64,000 bases of DNA from Ixodes scapularis (Eukaryota; Arthropoda; Arachnida; Ixodida; Ixodidae), in contig NW_024609846.1 in NCBI RefSeq assembly GCF_016920785.2, positions 87,880,570 through 87,944,569 on the forward strand, read 5' to 3'. A model generated the notes under the pieces. The model made no database searches and was not told where the DNA came from. It was given only the letters and a program-made list of their open reading frames with translations. Within the stretch, counting starts at the first letter, position 1. Each line of letters starts with the position of its first letter. Of this stretch, positions 10,721 to 23,594 are shown piece by piece. Both the position numbers and the translations under genes were made by a program.

Positions 10721-13067
10721 AGAGGGAAACATTGCGGGGCGAACAAGCGGAAGGCCTGCCTCCGTCGGGAACGGCCAGACGCTGTGACAGATCGCTGACG
10801 TAGTACCGCCACGCGCGTATGTTTGACAAGCGGGGTGACAACAGCAGGACCGATTTAACTCGTTAGGATAACTCTGGGCTCGGACTTTGGGAGAGGGGGA
10901 TCGGGAGGGAGTAACGGACGTCGGTTCCGCGAATTGTTGCAACACGTTATTCGGCCCGCCCATGTGCGTAAAATCCCCGGCTGGACGAATCAGCTCTTGG
11001 CGTTCGGTCAAAGGGTACGGCTCCACCCAAGAATTTGTCCGTGCTTATGCAATAAGCATTAAGAGGTAACTATGGGAGTCTCATCTAAATGGTGTAAGGC
11101 TCAATGGCAGCACCGGCTTTAAGAAACCCTGACAAGAACACGTTATATGCGAGCCTGGCTTAGCGAATTGCCGGAAATTATAATTACGAACCTCTCCGGC
11201 ATCATCCGCTTAAAACAGAACCAGCGTTTTTACAGGTGTTGACCATAACGACGCTGAATTATTTTATTCCCACATATACTCATAGTACCGCGTGATTTGA
11301 CTAAGCATATTCCAATGGCGAACCGAACCAGCATGCTCGACACGAAAACAGGAACATGTTACTGGGAACCTCTATAGAACGCATAGAAAAAAGGTTGTGC
11401 TCCTGAAGTCAAAAGAGAAATGACAAAATAATTCCGCTAGAAGGCTGTGTAAAATCAAATTAAATCTAATAGGGTGTAATGCTGCCTTGATGCCCACATT
11501 AGAGTGAAGCTCATGGCTTTTCTTGTGAACACTGAATCAATTGTGACAAAGAATAGCAGGATTTGACGATTGTACAGATAGTCGGGGGATGAGGTGCCGG
11601 CACTCTATATAATTTAGTGACTTTAGTTTAAACTAAATGTCGTAGTCAAGCCGCTTACGTTTTGTAGGCATATTTTAAATCTCAAGTCTTCTAGTGTCGT
11701 TGTTGTCATATTTTCGAAGAAGTGCGGTTTTTACTACATTTCACGTTTATTTGCTTTTGGCGAACTCACACTGGCCATCGTGGATAACATGCACTCAAAT
11801 CTTCACCCGACAGCGCACTGTGTTATCCGCCATCCAAACGGTTACTCGGTGAAGGAGCGCACCCTAAAGGGCCAATTTCGGTTGGTACAGTCAGATGGTG
11901 CCTGCTTCAGTGACGGTGGGGATACACCTGCATCAATTGTGAGCAGAAATAGAAGGTCTGGGTTACCGCTGCATCAAGCTCACATCACGTGATCTCGCTA
12001 TCGCGCTGAAGAATATACGGTTCATTGTTTCGCGCACCTGCTCTTTGTAAACGTCCGCCGCAACCAGCGCCACCACCGGAGGGGCTGTGGACAGACGATG
12101 GTTAAGGCCGTTTTACTCTCACTAAAGGTGGAGAGCGGTACGACGAACACACCGTGTTTTCTTAACTGTAGACCCTCACCCGCTGAATAATACGTGCAAA
12201 GAATATTTTCACACATAGCCCACCTTGACAAATGCGCACTCTATTAACTCCCAAAAAAGCTACCATACATAAATCATTACACTAACACATTCTGTCTTTC
12301 ACAAAATTCGTCACGACTCGTTATAATGAACGATTTAGAAAAACGAAATCCCTGTGTTGTCCGCACCTGTGGATATCCAACTCTGTTTAAAATTTCACTT
12401 TCCAAACTTGTATAACTCGCAGACTACGACATGATAAAGTACCCGCGTTTAATTTTTCCGCGTGCCACATGGGCAGCAAGACAGGAACACGTTACTAAAA
12501 CAGCCATTAAACGCCGTTTAACCCATGAAATGGTAACGAATATACATTACTAATTCTTTATCTTTAAATGTGACAATGTCGTTATTTCGTTGCGGAAAAA
12601 AAAAAGTAATTATACTCTATCTCACTGGTTATGCGCTGTGCTGCCAAAACCGAAGTAGGAAGAGAGATGCAAACCGCTTTTATATACATTTTTAGTGAAG
12701 GGCTTATATTCTAATGCGACAAAAGCAATGTCTGGGCCTCGCACGAGAGGGTCTGGGTAGCAGGGGTGTTTCACTTTCCGCTCTTTTCCAACTGCTTGCG
12801 TTAGACTATGGCCATTTTGCCTCTGATAACGCTGAACGCATCTAGCGGGACAGAGGGTAAATACAAATAACGCATTACTCTTAACGAGTTAATCACAGCA
12901 AAAAAAAAAAAAAAAATCATCTGGTGGGTTAGTTGGCTATACATCTTAATTACGCATGGAAGTCTGCAAACAGCCAGTCTGCTTTCAGAGGGAACTCGGC
13001 GTACGACGAGGCCAAAAAAAAAAAAAAAAGCGTTCCTGTTGAAAAATAAAATTGGCGACATCAAACC
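10721..13067. other. Intergenic DNA, nothing recognised
   Basis: Small ORFs only. Two A-runs at 12900-12916 and 13014-13029 generate poly-Phe/Lys frames. No gene, tRNA or clear element was recognised. Confidence 0.45.
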
Positions 13068-13772
13068 CAGGGGTCTCTAAATCCTGGCCCTCGGAGGAAT
13101 TGGGCGGCGCGCAGTTGCACGCGGTGTTTACACGCGCCCGGCCCGCAACCCACTACTAAAAAAAACAAAAAAACAAAAAAAAAACTCTCTCAAGAAAAAA
13201 AGAAAAAGAAAGCACCGCGACGCGCATTAAAAGGGTAAAGGAAGGTACTAGGAAGAATGAAAGAAAACTTCAACAAACCGATGGATCTCTCGCCATAATA
13301 TTTATTATACATCTTCATTCCCAGCATTAATATTCGTAGTTCCCTGCTTCATGTCTGTGTAACTATGATAACATTTTTTAACGTTCTCATTAATATCGGG
13401 CCTAGTGTACTGTGTCATAACCCCTATATTCGAATCAGCAAATCTACCATTTTCATTATAATCTTCTGCCCTGTGTGAATATGCCAAGGTTCTTGTACGC
13501 TTTGATTTATGCCTGGTACATTCTCCAGGTCACATTTATTTTATAGTGTCATATTTAGCAACATATGAATTGTAGAAAGAAGGTTAATGACCTGATCCGG
13601 TTTACATTCCTTTTTAAAATTATGCTTTATACATTTTCGTATTTAAATGCTTATTTAGGTCTATTCATTTTGTATTTTCTAATTTATATTGTTTTAAACT
13701 TTTCCCAGCCTTGTAGTCTGCTTTATGTCCCTAATCCGTCCCCTTAGCCAAAAAGGTTTAAGATCGCGCCTG
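13068..13772. mobile_element. hAT-like non-autonomous element, copy 1
   Basis: The left end reads CAGGGGTCTCTAAATCC. The right end, in reverse complement, reads CAGGCGCGATCTTAAACC, a degenerate match of the hAT type (CAGGGGT...). The inner segment 13210-13510 (for example CCTGCTTCATG.CTGTGTAACT and CTTTGATTTA) is homologous to about 58740-59045 in the same orientation, and both copies share CTAATCCG..CCCTTAG just inside the right end. No transposase is encoded; the inner ORFs are AT-rich readings. I found no matching 8-bp target duplication here, so the outer limits are tentative. Confidence 0.5.
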
Positions 13773-14887
13773 TTTTACGTACTTACGTCGTACGCATTGT
13801 AACATTAAAATGTTAACTTCTAGGTTCATTTTATTTTTTTTCGCCAGTTGCCGTGCTTTTTCAAGAGATCCCGAAGATTGGCTCTCTGTTTGCTGCGCGG
13901 AAAAGTAGGAACACGGGGGTGATCTTTAGGTTGTACGTCAAAACTATACGTTTGCTGTAAACTAAACAAATACCCTACCGTGACAATAAACCAAAGTGAA
14001 AGCATAAAAGTATAAAGCAGCCAAATATAAATCTATTTAAACTCCGACATTTTTATTTTTTCAAAACAGTGCCTGCGAACACTTTAATTGCCTGCATAGT
14101 AACACAGTACGTAAAATAACAATTTCGTGTGCTTAATGAAGAAATACAAATAGTAAAAATGTCCAGGAAACATACGAAGTGCGCTGGGCTAATAAACATG
14201 AAGCCTCGTGTATTTTGTTTGGCAACGCTAATAACTTTTTTTTACATAATTTGCTTAAACATAAGGACAGGAGTACCGAAGTTCCGGAGAAAAAGGGCAT
14301 CCCTGTGACAATCGAGATAACGCTTTTTTTTTTTTTTTTTTGCTGACGTCACCGAGAGAAAGGAACTTATGTTAACACCATTTCTAAAGATTGGTTCTCA
14401 CACAAACAAAACTCCACGTTGAGCGGAACGTTGCCTTTTTCTAAGACCTCTCGCAGTTTTTTTGTTGGCACAGACAGTCACATCGCTTTTCAGCTTCGCG
14501 AGGCGCTGAGTGTAAACTTCGTAAACAGCAGTGGCGACGTAGAAACACAGACACCTCATTGAGCCAATAACGTAATGCGTCAAAGCTGCAACATTCGTTG
14601 TGGACCATTTAGTGTGTGAAATGAAAAAAAAAAAAAATATTATCAGTATGACATATCAATGCGTCGTCATTCGCTGTAGCCCCTGCCTGCAGTATTTGTT
14701 GTGTGTGTGCGAGGCGGCGCATACGCGACAACCTGCTAAATTCTAAAGGATTACAATAAAAAAATTGCCGACATAAAACCCCACACGAATATAATTGGAG
14801 TTCGCCCACTGCACGACACATACGCGTAAATAACTGCACTCCCCCTCACGTATCGTGGAATGTGGGACTGCCTAAAGAATATCTCTG
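13773..14887. other. AT-rich intergenic DNA
   Basis: T-run at 14324-14341 and A-run near 14622. No gene, RNA gene or clear element is supported. Confidence 0.45.
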
Positions 14888-15060
14888 CAATAGACCCTTT
14901 TCAAATGTCCATCGAGCAACACTGGCGGCCGCCATATTTTGGACATCGCTTCTTGCGGGAAGCGTGTGGTTAGATCCGAGTTCACGCCGAGCGCTGGAGC
15001 ATCTTCGTGTCCCATCCGTGCTCAAAGTGCGTGCTCAAAATAGGGAGGCCTCGTAGCGGC
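14888..15060. repeat. AATAGACC-terminus repeat
   Basis: It begins AATAGACCCTTTTCAAATG and then holds GGCGGCCGCCATATTTTGG, a layout shared with 20889 (AATAGACCCTTTTTC, later CCGCCATTGTTTTGG) and, inverted, with 51155. It probably marks one end of a dispersed DNA element. The other end was not found; the next family member (fold-back copy B) begins about 40 bp downstream. Confidence 0.4.
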
Positions 15061-15099
15061 TGCTGGAGGGCGCGTACTTTTGAAAAGAGAGAAATTGAG

Positions 15100-15380
15100 G
15101 AAGAGTAGGAGGTAAGAGCACGCGGGGACGTCAGAGTGCCGTGCTCAGATTGGAAGGTTAGTTAGTGGAGGCAAAGGCGAGCTTCCTTCGTCTCTAGCCA
15201 CTGTGCGAATCCGAGATACTGCACGAGGAGCAGACGACGCCCTTGTTTGCTATGATTAGACGACATAGTGGGTAGTACAAAAAACAGCCAGACTTTGCAT
15301 CTACCCACTGGTCATTCTAATTAGAACTCGGCGCTCTGGAGCTCCCGCGCTCTCTTATCTCCTCCTCTCTCTCTCAGTGT
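15100..15380. repeat. Fold-back MITE-like element, copy B
   Basis: It shares with copy A the left arm (GCGGGGACGTCAGAGTGCC, CAGATTGGAAGGTTAG, GCTTCCTTCGTCTCTA) and the inverted right arm (AATTAGAACTCGGCGCTCTG, then GCTCCCGCGC). The motif TAGTGGGTAG/CTACCCACT inside is shared with copies C and D. It is non-coding. Confidence 0.6.
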
Positions 15381-16697
15381 TTCTCCATGTAGTAAATTAT
15401 ATTTGCTTTGGGAGTGTGACGACTCCCCGTCGATGAAGCGATGCCAACGTCGCGAAATGACGGGAGTCGCCAAGTTTGCAAAGCATCGGGCCAGCGTGGT
15501 CATTCTCCTCGTCGCCTGCCGCATTGTAGGCCTTGCACGTAGCGCGTGTTTGCTGACACTCCCGTGCGCGTGCACACAGAGGCCTAGTGCAATCAACGTC
15601 GCTACCACGTTTTCTCTTGCCAGGCGGTTAATGACATCGGTAACGCGGGGTGCGGGGATGTCTGTCCTTTGACGGGGGCATCAAAGAGAAAAAAGGGCGT
15701 ATCGCATTCTGTCGCCGGTGTTGGCATTGATGGCTCGACAGCTTTACGTCACTTCTGACGTAACAATTCCGAATGAGCACGGTTGACGCTCTTGCAATAC
15801 AAAGACTCCCTGCTGTGTTTTCCGACGACAGAGTAGCGTAAAATATCGGGCGGAGTTTGCTTATAACACTACGACTCAGCTACAATGTAACTGTATACGA
15901 ACGTCACATCGGCGCAGTGATGACCCACACACTGTAGCGCCGTTCTTGCTGTGAGTGTGTAGTGGTCGTAAGAAAGGTTCGGGTTTATGCCGTAATTACG
16001 CCAGTGAGGAAGATGCTTCCTTAGGATATGTCCAAATATACATGCGGCGCAAAAGCTCTTGCTGAAAATGTGAAGCACAAAAAAGGAAAGTCTGGTTTTA
16101 TACCGCAGAGAGACCATAGAATGAAATAGTTTTGCAGGATAGGTCTATATATACGAGAGGTGTAAACCCTAACTGCTTCTGGTAACGTGTTTATTTGCCA
16201 CTATCCGATTCCCCGCTGGCAGTTAGTTCATTTAGAATTAAACGATTATCGAGGCTATGGGGCGAGTAGTTCCAACTGGGTCATGTATAGATCATCGACA
16301 GCTTCATAGATAAAGGGTTGGTGTACATCTGAGATCTAGCGTTCACCATTAATGATAACAAGAAAAAAATAACTTCGGCTTTAAAATTAGCATTAAATAG
16401 TTAAAGCCTTTTTAGCTCATCGTGCGGCATACCAAAAGTCATTGAGCACGTGCGGCGCCTGAAGCACAGCCCTGAAAGGGCTGCAATGAAGACACACCTG
16501 ACCATAGAAGAAAACCAGCTGCAGTAGGCTTTCACCTTCTGTTTGGTTCTTTTGTTGCTACAGCAGATGGAAACAAGGTCGTGGAAGCTCTCTTGTGCAG
16601 TGTACCTTATAACGAAAAGTGAGATAACACCTTCTAACAAAATACTTAAATATTTCTGTGTTGTGAGTTCTTTTTCTCGTTATGTTTGTTTTTAAAG
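15381..16697. other. Intergenic DNA, nothing recognised
   Basis: Short ORFs occur on both strands, for example 15321-15608 minus and 15403-15672 plus overlapping each other. None has a recognisable motif. Confidence 0.45.
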
Positions 16698-16858
16698 GCC
16701 CGTTCACACACTTGTAACCGAGTAGAACCGACTGAAACAAAACCGGTTTTTAAGCCTTTTGCAACGGCTTAGAACCGGATGTGCGGCTGCGGAGCTGGAG
16801 GCCTAAAAACCGGTCTTGTCTCAGTCGGTCCTACTCGGTTGCAAGTCTGTAAATGGGC
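16698..16858. mobile_element. Long-TIR MITE, 161 bp
   Basis: The element is almost entirely two inverted arms of about 57 bp. The left arm starts GCCCGTTCACACACTTG and passes through ACCGAGTAGAACCGACTGA. The right arm in reverse complement starts GCCCATTTACAGACTTG and passes through ACCGAGTAGGACCGACTGA. Only a few mismatches separate them. Flanks are AT-rich (TTTAAAG on the left, ATTAATG on the right) and a TTAA-type target site is possible but not proven. No coding capacity. Confidence 0.75.
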
Positions 16859-19800
16859 ATTAATGTTCCTATCTCTCTTTCTCTCTCGCTACACCTCTCT
16901 CTTCCCATTCCCTTTCTTTACCTGTACGGCACTTGTCCGTGACGTCAGTTCGGGCTCGAAATCGTGACAGAATCTATGCAGGTGAGCTTCTGTACTATGC
17001 CTTTTTGTTGACGAAGGCAGTATGTTGCAAGTCGCTCAAACTCTCTCGCTCTCTGATCGACTACGCCAGGTAGAGTAGTTGGAAATATAAATGAGCATCG
17101 GCGAATATTTCATTTTCGAACTTGCTCAACCTTATTCCAACTGAAATCGAGCTGGTGAACTTCAGCAGACGGATTCTCGGCAGCCCTACTAGATGGATGC
17201 GCCCGGTGCGACTCCGAAAAGAGAAAAAGAGAGTAATCCTTGTGACGTAAATATGTCCCCGATTGCGCATAATGAATTCCGACGTCTCGGTAGAGCCGCT
17301 TTTCACGCTTTTGTTATTTTCCACTACCAATACCAACGCTACAAAAAAAAAATCACTTACATGCAGACGAATAAGGTAAATGACAGAAAAGTCCGTACCG
17401 AATGTGAAAACACGTTAAGCACGATATTAATTTTACCTTTTTTCTTTTACATTGTGCAAAATCAAACTAAACAGTGGCTGACCTCACTATCTAAACACAG
17501 AAAAAAAAAAAAAAAAGAAGCTTACATTTATTTATTATCCAGATAGTCTGTCCAGCATATCCCTCAGTGCATTCCCACAGATAACAAATTAAACTCGGCT
17601 CGCGATCATTCCGATAAATCCAAGGAGCACGAATTGTGTCGTACTTGTTTTATGCGTGCGTTATTACTTGTAGTGCTTGGTTATAAGAACTTTGGGTGAT
17701 TCTGAGTGCGTAGCACACCCGACATTAGAGTGCCTTCATACACACGCGCGCTTTTTCTTGAGTGGTGACATCTCAGCCATTTTCACGCCCAATCGTTTTT
17801 TTATGCACCTTGAAGTGCGCGCAATACGGTGTTACTCAGCTCGAGCGCGCAGCTTTGGCTAATGCATAGACGCCATTTTATCGCCCAAGTCACGCACCCA
17901 GTGCGCGAGAGCATCACGCGCTGGCACATTCAGTGCAACAATGGATGTCTTCACCCTGAGACAGACAGACATGTAGGCACCCTACCCGACATGACACACA
18001 GGCGCCCCCAGGATTATCAGAACGATAACAAGTTAAAACGGAGGTTCGGGCGAGTTGGTTGTTCATGACTAACATGGAAACAGCGCACCCTCCAAACAAC
18101 CACTCTAAGCTTTCATGCACACAAAAGAAAGAACCACTTACACAGCGCTGACTGACAACTCTATGTTATATTTACAATTTTCGTTTTCGTCTTTCTTTGG
18201 GATTAGGGTTTCTATGGCAAAAAATTGCACTTTTCTTCTTCCTTTTTTTTGTGCTTTTGTAATAGGAAGCTAAACCATAAAATTATTGTATGGCTAGTTT
18301 TTTGCACTCTAGTTTTTTGTTGGACAACATTATGGAAGGAGTGAATAACAAGTTATTCAGGTGTGGAGTGTGTAAGGAGCATGCCTTAACGAGAGGTTTC
18401 CGTGGATAATGCTTCTTTCGAAAGTGGGTGTAGTGTCTTGAGTTATTAGATTGTAGCCGCCCTTGTGGTATCCTTGTGGTAGCTGAAGTGGCCTAGAGGG
18501 AAGGAGGTTTATCGAAAGCCACAGGATAAAATTCACGCTCGCGTTAAAACACGTGCCTCGAGCGAGTGCTTCGCCGCCATTCGCTTGGAAAGCCGCCATT
18601 CATTATTCACGTTTGGGCTGCGCCGTTATTCCGCTATTGGCTTCCTAGAGCATGCATGGACGAGGCACGTGCTTCGTGCGCATTTGACGCCACTCGCAAG
18701 ACAAACAAAAACACTTCGAAGGTTGATTGCACCCGCTATGCTATCCATTGTCTGCTGCGCGAATTAAGTCACGACGTCCTCCTACGAGCCAACGATAACC
18801 TAACGCAGACTCTCATGAGTCATACTTGGTCCCGCTGCTTGCGCGCCGTCTCAAGCCTTCCCTGTGGCGCCGAGCAAAGGCATCGGGCTACGGTTCGATG
18901 CTCAGTATCATTTGCACAAAGAGACGCTGGTGCGGCCTGCATTCCTTAGATGAGACTCTTATCTGCTCAACCGAAACGTACAATAAACAGATCTTTAAAA
19001 ACAATGAAAGCTGATTTGGCACTCACCGTCACGGTGTTGTCCCATTAATTTATTTAAAGCGAGAAGACACCCGTGGCATTCGTATTAATTACATCGTATT
19101 GGAACCGGTGCGCATTGAAGGTAAGGTAATCAAAGTGAATGCTTTACGCTGACGGGCCGGTAGGTGCATAATGAACGGATTGAGGCCAGCGTGGTGGCCA
19201 CCCTAGAAGGTGCTCAATGCAACGCGCTTCGTTTCAGATAACGTGTCATGGAGATCGGCAATGCCTATCGGTGCTGTTTGGCTCGTGCGCAAAAAAAAAT
19301 TATGAATCTATTTTTTTTTGTATTTCCGTTTCATGGCGTGGCTCGTGTACCCTTTTTGCTATACGATAGGCGCATTCCTGAAATACGGCGCATTGGAGCG
19401 TCCCTTATGCGTCACTAATTCTGACGCGAGGCTTTAGGTTAGTCTTTGTACTACCTCTCGGAAGAAAAAATGCAACGGCAGCAGGGCACCTGATGCTGAG
19501 TGGAGCATTATATGTAATGTTGTTGCGTGCGCGTTTCGCCACACGCTTTCTGTTGCTGACATAAGTTCTTCTTTTTTTTTTGCCAACCTCTTTGTAGTGA
19601 CAAAAAGATGCGTGAGTCTTCTTGTTTTTTCTTAACGTCGTCTGACGGTCGGGCGATCCCTATAGAAGCACCGGTTACGCTTAATCCGGCAAATCGCGTT
19701 ATTGCTTATGAGCGTGAAACCTTCTTGAACCTCGTATAAGTTAAGAGAATAATAACGCACAAAGAAAAAGGAGAGCGATCTAGTTTGAGACGAAATGTAT

Positions 19801-20888
19801 ATTTACGTAACACATTATCCTCCCCCAATTCATTTTGTTTAAAAAAATGGCTTTGTGTCAAGCCGAACGGAAGGTTTTCAATTCATGAATTCATCCGCGT
19901 TTCGATGCGTATCGCAGAGCGGTAAACGAGGCGCGTTTAGCGTGTCTGATAGACGTTTCGTGCATGCCGTGCCGTCCCACCGCTTTCATCTTTGAGCGTG
20001 ATTAGATAGTGCAGTTCCGTTTCACTAAATCGCCTGTCTCGAGGGTGGTCCGCCCACCTCGGCGAGTGAAGCACGCTTGGTCCTCCTTAAATCGATTGTA
20101 TCCTAAAAAAAAAAAAAAAAAAAACTAATAAAAAACTACGCTTTGAAAAGCGGTCATGAGGAGGGCCTCAGCTGGGATTGAATTCTCGCTTGCCAGGCGT
20201 GCTTCGTTTTCCTCGAGGTCTCCCTTCTTTCGTCATTGCGGTTTCCAGCTTTTTGCGGACGCCGTTTTTTCTTCATTTCCCGTTCTGTTCTTTGTTTTGG
20301 TTTTCTCGCCGCGACCCGGTCTCCTTGGACTTGTTGGCGTGATGTACCCGTCTGGCTACACACAAAGCGGCTAAGCCGATTGGTTATCTCCCGTTGGCGG
20401 AGTGCTTAGACCTGTCGATACGTATCGTCTACACTTCGTTTCATCTTACGATGGACCGCAGAGGAAGGTGCGGGCCTCCGAAGCTAATCCCGTACCGTTT
20501 GAGCGTCACGTGGCCTTTGGGAAAACCGCAGCGGCGGGCGGAAGAGCGCGTACAGTCAAGTGACGCACTCACTGCACTGAATTGGCGGGGAGGGTTTCTA
20601 GAGCTTCAGCCGCGCTCCATCTTAGGCTGAAACGGAGCGTGGAAAACGCTGTCTGCGACACGCGTTATGTAGACAGACTCTACTCACGACCGTTTTTGCG
20701 TTTTATTTCATGGTAATAAAAAGTGGATCATCCTTGTTTCTCAGTTTCTCGCTTCTGTCGTGCGCAAAGGCATTGCGTTGACATCTCCCGGCGGCGTGCT
20801 CCGCAACCAAGTGTTTCTTTTCTTCTTGCGAGGGTTTTGTTACAATAGCAAACTTGCTACAGTATTAGGCGAAACCGACCCTGCTTTC
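16859..20888. other. Intergenic DNA, no supported gene
   Basis: About 4 kb without a convincing gene. Notable items are CT-rich sequence at 16875-16925, A-runs at 17502-17517 and 20105-20124, and an AATAAA at 18981 after a mixed-composition stretch (18566-18949, 127-codon ORF) that I do not recognise. The 18.5-19.0 kb stretch could be an untranslated or LTR-like end, but no matching second copy is in the window. Confidence 0.4.
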
Positions 20889-21070
20889 AATAGACCCTTT
20901 TTCTGAAGTGCGCGCCATCCAGTGGCTGCTACGCCAGTCTATCCGAGTCCGCCATTGTTTTGGGCAGGTCTACTCCGAGCATGTATTGCAGACGAGTGCT
21001 GCGACAGAGTTCGGCGAGGAATCGGGTCCAAGCACACGCTTCGTGCCCGAGAACAGATGACCGCCGCCGT
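20889..21070. repeat. AATAGACC-terminus repeat, second copy
   Basis: It begins AATAGACCCTTTTTCTG and has CCGCCATTGTTTTGG about 60 bp inside, matching the layout at 14888. The far end was not located. Non-coding. Confidence 0.35.
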
Positions 21071-21188
21071 TGCCTAATTAAATTTTGAAAAAAAAAGGGT
21101 CGAATAAAGGTATCAATTTGGTAACGAAATTCATTCTTCCCAACTCGTGTCACTCCATTTATCAGATTACAAGAAAATCTGGTATTTT

Positions 21189-21190
<2 letters not shown>

Positions 21191-21277
<87 letters not shown>
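21191..21277. repeat. (TA)n microsatellite, 87 bp
   Basis: This is a perfect TA dinucleotide run. It creates alternating Ile-Tyr ORFs on both strands that are not genes. The length may be unstable or mis-assembled. Confidence 0.98.
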
Positions 21278-21281
<4 letters not shown>

Positions 21282-21770
21282 AGTGGAGCTAAGTTTTACA
21301 CGTCCGTCTTTTTGATTACGCTGTGCACAACATCGACGATACATTTTTAATTAGTTTTCATCGATACGCTTCCCTCATTTTGCAGACAATTCCTCGTCTT
21401 TTTTTCTTTTTTTTTTTGCGGAGTATTTATTGAGAATCATCCTTTTTCCCGATTCATTTGAAGATATTTTAACACCCTGAAATGATAAAATTTTTCCACG
21501 TGTTATTCTTCTTTTTAAGACAAAAAGCATAAGCTAGGCTCCATATGACATTTCCTAGATTAAAAGACACTTTCAGTCATAATGCGACTTGTCTCGAAAT
21601 TATCTATTGTAAAAAAGGTGGACATTTACGAGAATATTGAGCCCATCCAGATTCGACAGAGCCTATCACGAATCACGTCCGCAATAATCCCGGGAGCGAG
21701 TCCGTGGTTTTATACTCAATCTGCAAGAATATCTGCGGTACGGACAAAGCCACCGGCGTGTGTGCGTGTG

Positions 21771-22016
21771 CCAAAAAGTCAAATTCGGGGGTTTTACGTG
21801 CCAAACCAACGACGGGCATCTGGCACGCCCCAGCGGAGGACTAAGAATTAATTTGGACCACTTGGGGATCTTTTGACGTACAACCGAAAACTCAGTTACA
21901 CGGCGCCTCCTCTGCAATAAGCCTCCGTCGGATTGCGGCCACCTCGGCCGGGATTCGAACCCGCCACATGGGGATCCGTATGCCAGCGCTCTCGCCTCGG
22001 AGCCACCGAGGCGGCT
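21771..22016 (-). repeat. tRNA-derived SINE (Ruka-like)
   Basis: On the minus strand the head has an A box (GGTGGCTCCGAGGCGAGAGC) and a B box (GGCGGGTTCGAATCC) inside a tRNA-like fold that begins near 22015. The body has GTCAAAAGATCCCCAAGTGG, then GTCCTCCGC, and ends GGCACGTAAAACCCCC. From memory this order matches the Ruka SINEs of ixodid ticks, which use Pol III and are mobilised by LINE proteins. It is the strongest taxonomic marker in the window. Substitutions in the head suggest an old copy. A 3' tail and target duplication were not defined. Confidence 0.75.
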
Positions 22017-23149
22017 TGTGCGTATGCCAGCAGGACGATCTGTTTGTACGTGAAATCGCGCATAAAAGGCAATTTCCAACGTCACACGCTCGCGCCCATG
22101 TTTTAGACACGACTGCAGATGTTTCGGGAGACGAAGGCTTTCGCGGGTTCACGCACCGAAGCGCGGAGCTCAATCCCCACGCCAGCTCATTTTGATCTAT
22201 AGATGAGCATCGTACGGGCGCGCGGTCGGAAAATTATTACTGCATGATAGCTGTTCAAGTCCCCGGGACGTCAGTCCTAGTGCACCGACTAAACGTTTCT
22301 TCAATAGAGTGGAAACACCAGACGTCCATTGGGGCTGACGAACTTCCCGCGCTGTCTGGGCCTGCACCCAAGAGACTGCATTATATAGATGCGGTCATTA
22401 GCGCGAGCTGTGAATAAAGAAACTTATTGTCGGCCACGAAGAGCAGCGCACACAGCTATGGCTGCCAGGGAATACACCCTACGCGCGAGGACTCGTGTGC
22501 AACCAAAAGACTCGGACCTGCGAGATCAAGTATAACGCCTGGTTGCTAGTTTGCTACGAGCAAAATACGAATTAATTATATATAACAACATTCAGAAAAA
22601 TAAATAACTGATGGAAGAGGCTAAACAATTGTAACACAGACAAAAAAAAAAAAAACGAAATTGTTGGAGCCTATATCGGAAGTTTGTTTTGTGCACAGAA
22701 GCCGCACCGCATAAGACCATCAATCATATTATCGTTCGAAGTCCCGCAAAATGGGATCAATGCTGTCGGCCGGCGCTTCTCGCGGTAATTCCCCACTGCT
22801 GGGAGTATACGTTTGAAAGAATTACGCGCCGCCGCGGAGAGTTTAACCCCGCCAATATTTCCAGAAAAAAAAAAAAAAAGAACAGAACGGATCAGTGTTT
22901 GTTCAAAGGCGCACTCCGTCTCTCCGCTTATCGATTGGGCCGCTATCTCCTGGAGTGGAACCGCCGACTATTCTCGGAGAATTATCCGTAAGCAAAAGGA
23001 TCCCCGCGTTATTAAATGCACGCTCGAACGCTAATTCTAAACGGATCGTACAAATACTTCGTCTGGAATGGTGAAGACTTTATTTTTTTTTTTACCGGGA
23101 AAAAGGTCCATGTACTTTGTGTCACCGTAACGCGGCAAAGAAGAAAACG
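22017..23149. other. Intergenic DNA
   Basis: It contains the second copy of the dispersed 30-bp block (about 22446-22474, also at 478-509) and an A-run at 22864-22879. No gene is supported. Confidence 0.45.
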
Positions 23150-23594
23150 CTACGGCCCTCTTGGGCCAATCAGAGCGGCGCACACGAATCACGTGACGGT
23201 TCTTACCAAAGGTACAGCGGCGAGAGCATAACCCAAACAGTTGAAGAAGAAGGGAAGGAGGGGTACCGCTTTTACTAGGGCCTTCTTTTGTGTGTTTTAG
23301 ACGTCCCTTTTGTCACCCTAATAGGGTAGCCCGTCGCTAAAAATTCGTACAAAAGCGGCTGTCCTCTCTTGCTCCCTGCCGTCGCTGTAACAAATTTGCG
23401 CGCCACAAGTGAAATAGGGTATTGTCACGTGTTTTTTTTTTTTGATGTCGCTGATTGGCTCACTTGGACTGTAGCCTTCCCCTTTTTCCAAGTTAAAGGT
23501 GAGACTGAGTATGGCGGCGGTCAAAGTCAGTCGTGTTTTCTCCACCGTGCAAGTTTCCGTTTTCGCTGGAATAGCGCTCGAAATAATTTTATAA
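23150..23594 (+). promoter_or_regulatory. Promoter-like patch with short ORF
   Basis: Within 450 bp there are a CCAAT box (23166), an inverted CCAAT (ATTGG, 23454) and two CACGTG E-boxes (23190, 23426). AGGTGAGA, a good splice-donor string, follows at about 23498, and then ATGGCGGCGG at 23511 opens a 27-codon ORF ending at 23594. CCAAT plus CACGTG plus an early ATGGCGGC is a common look for housekeeping promoters and first exons. No downstream exon was identified, so it may also be a transposon promoter or chance. Confidence 0.25.

Noticed and set aside
18566..18989. LTR end because of AATAAA near 18981
   Set aside because: No second LTR copy, primer-binding site or gag/pol sequence was seen in the window.
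21085..21350. Overlapping ORFs of alternating Ile-Tyr on both strands
   Set aside because: They are translations of the (TA)n microsatellite.
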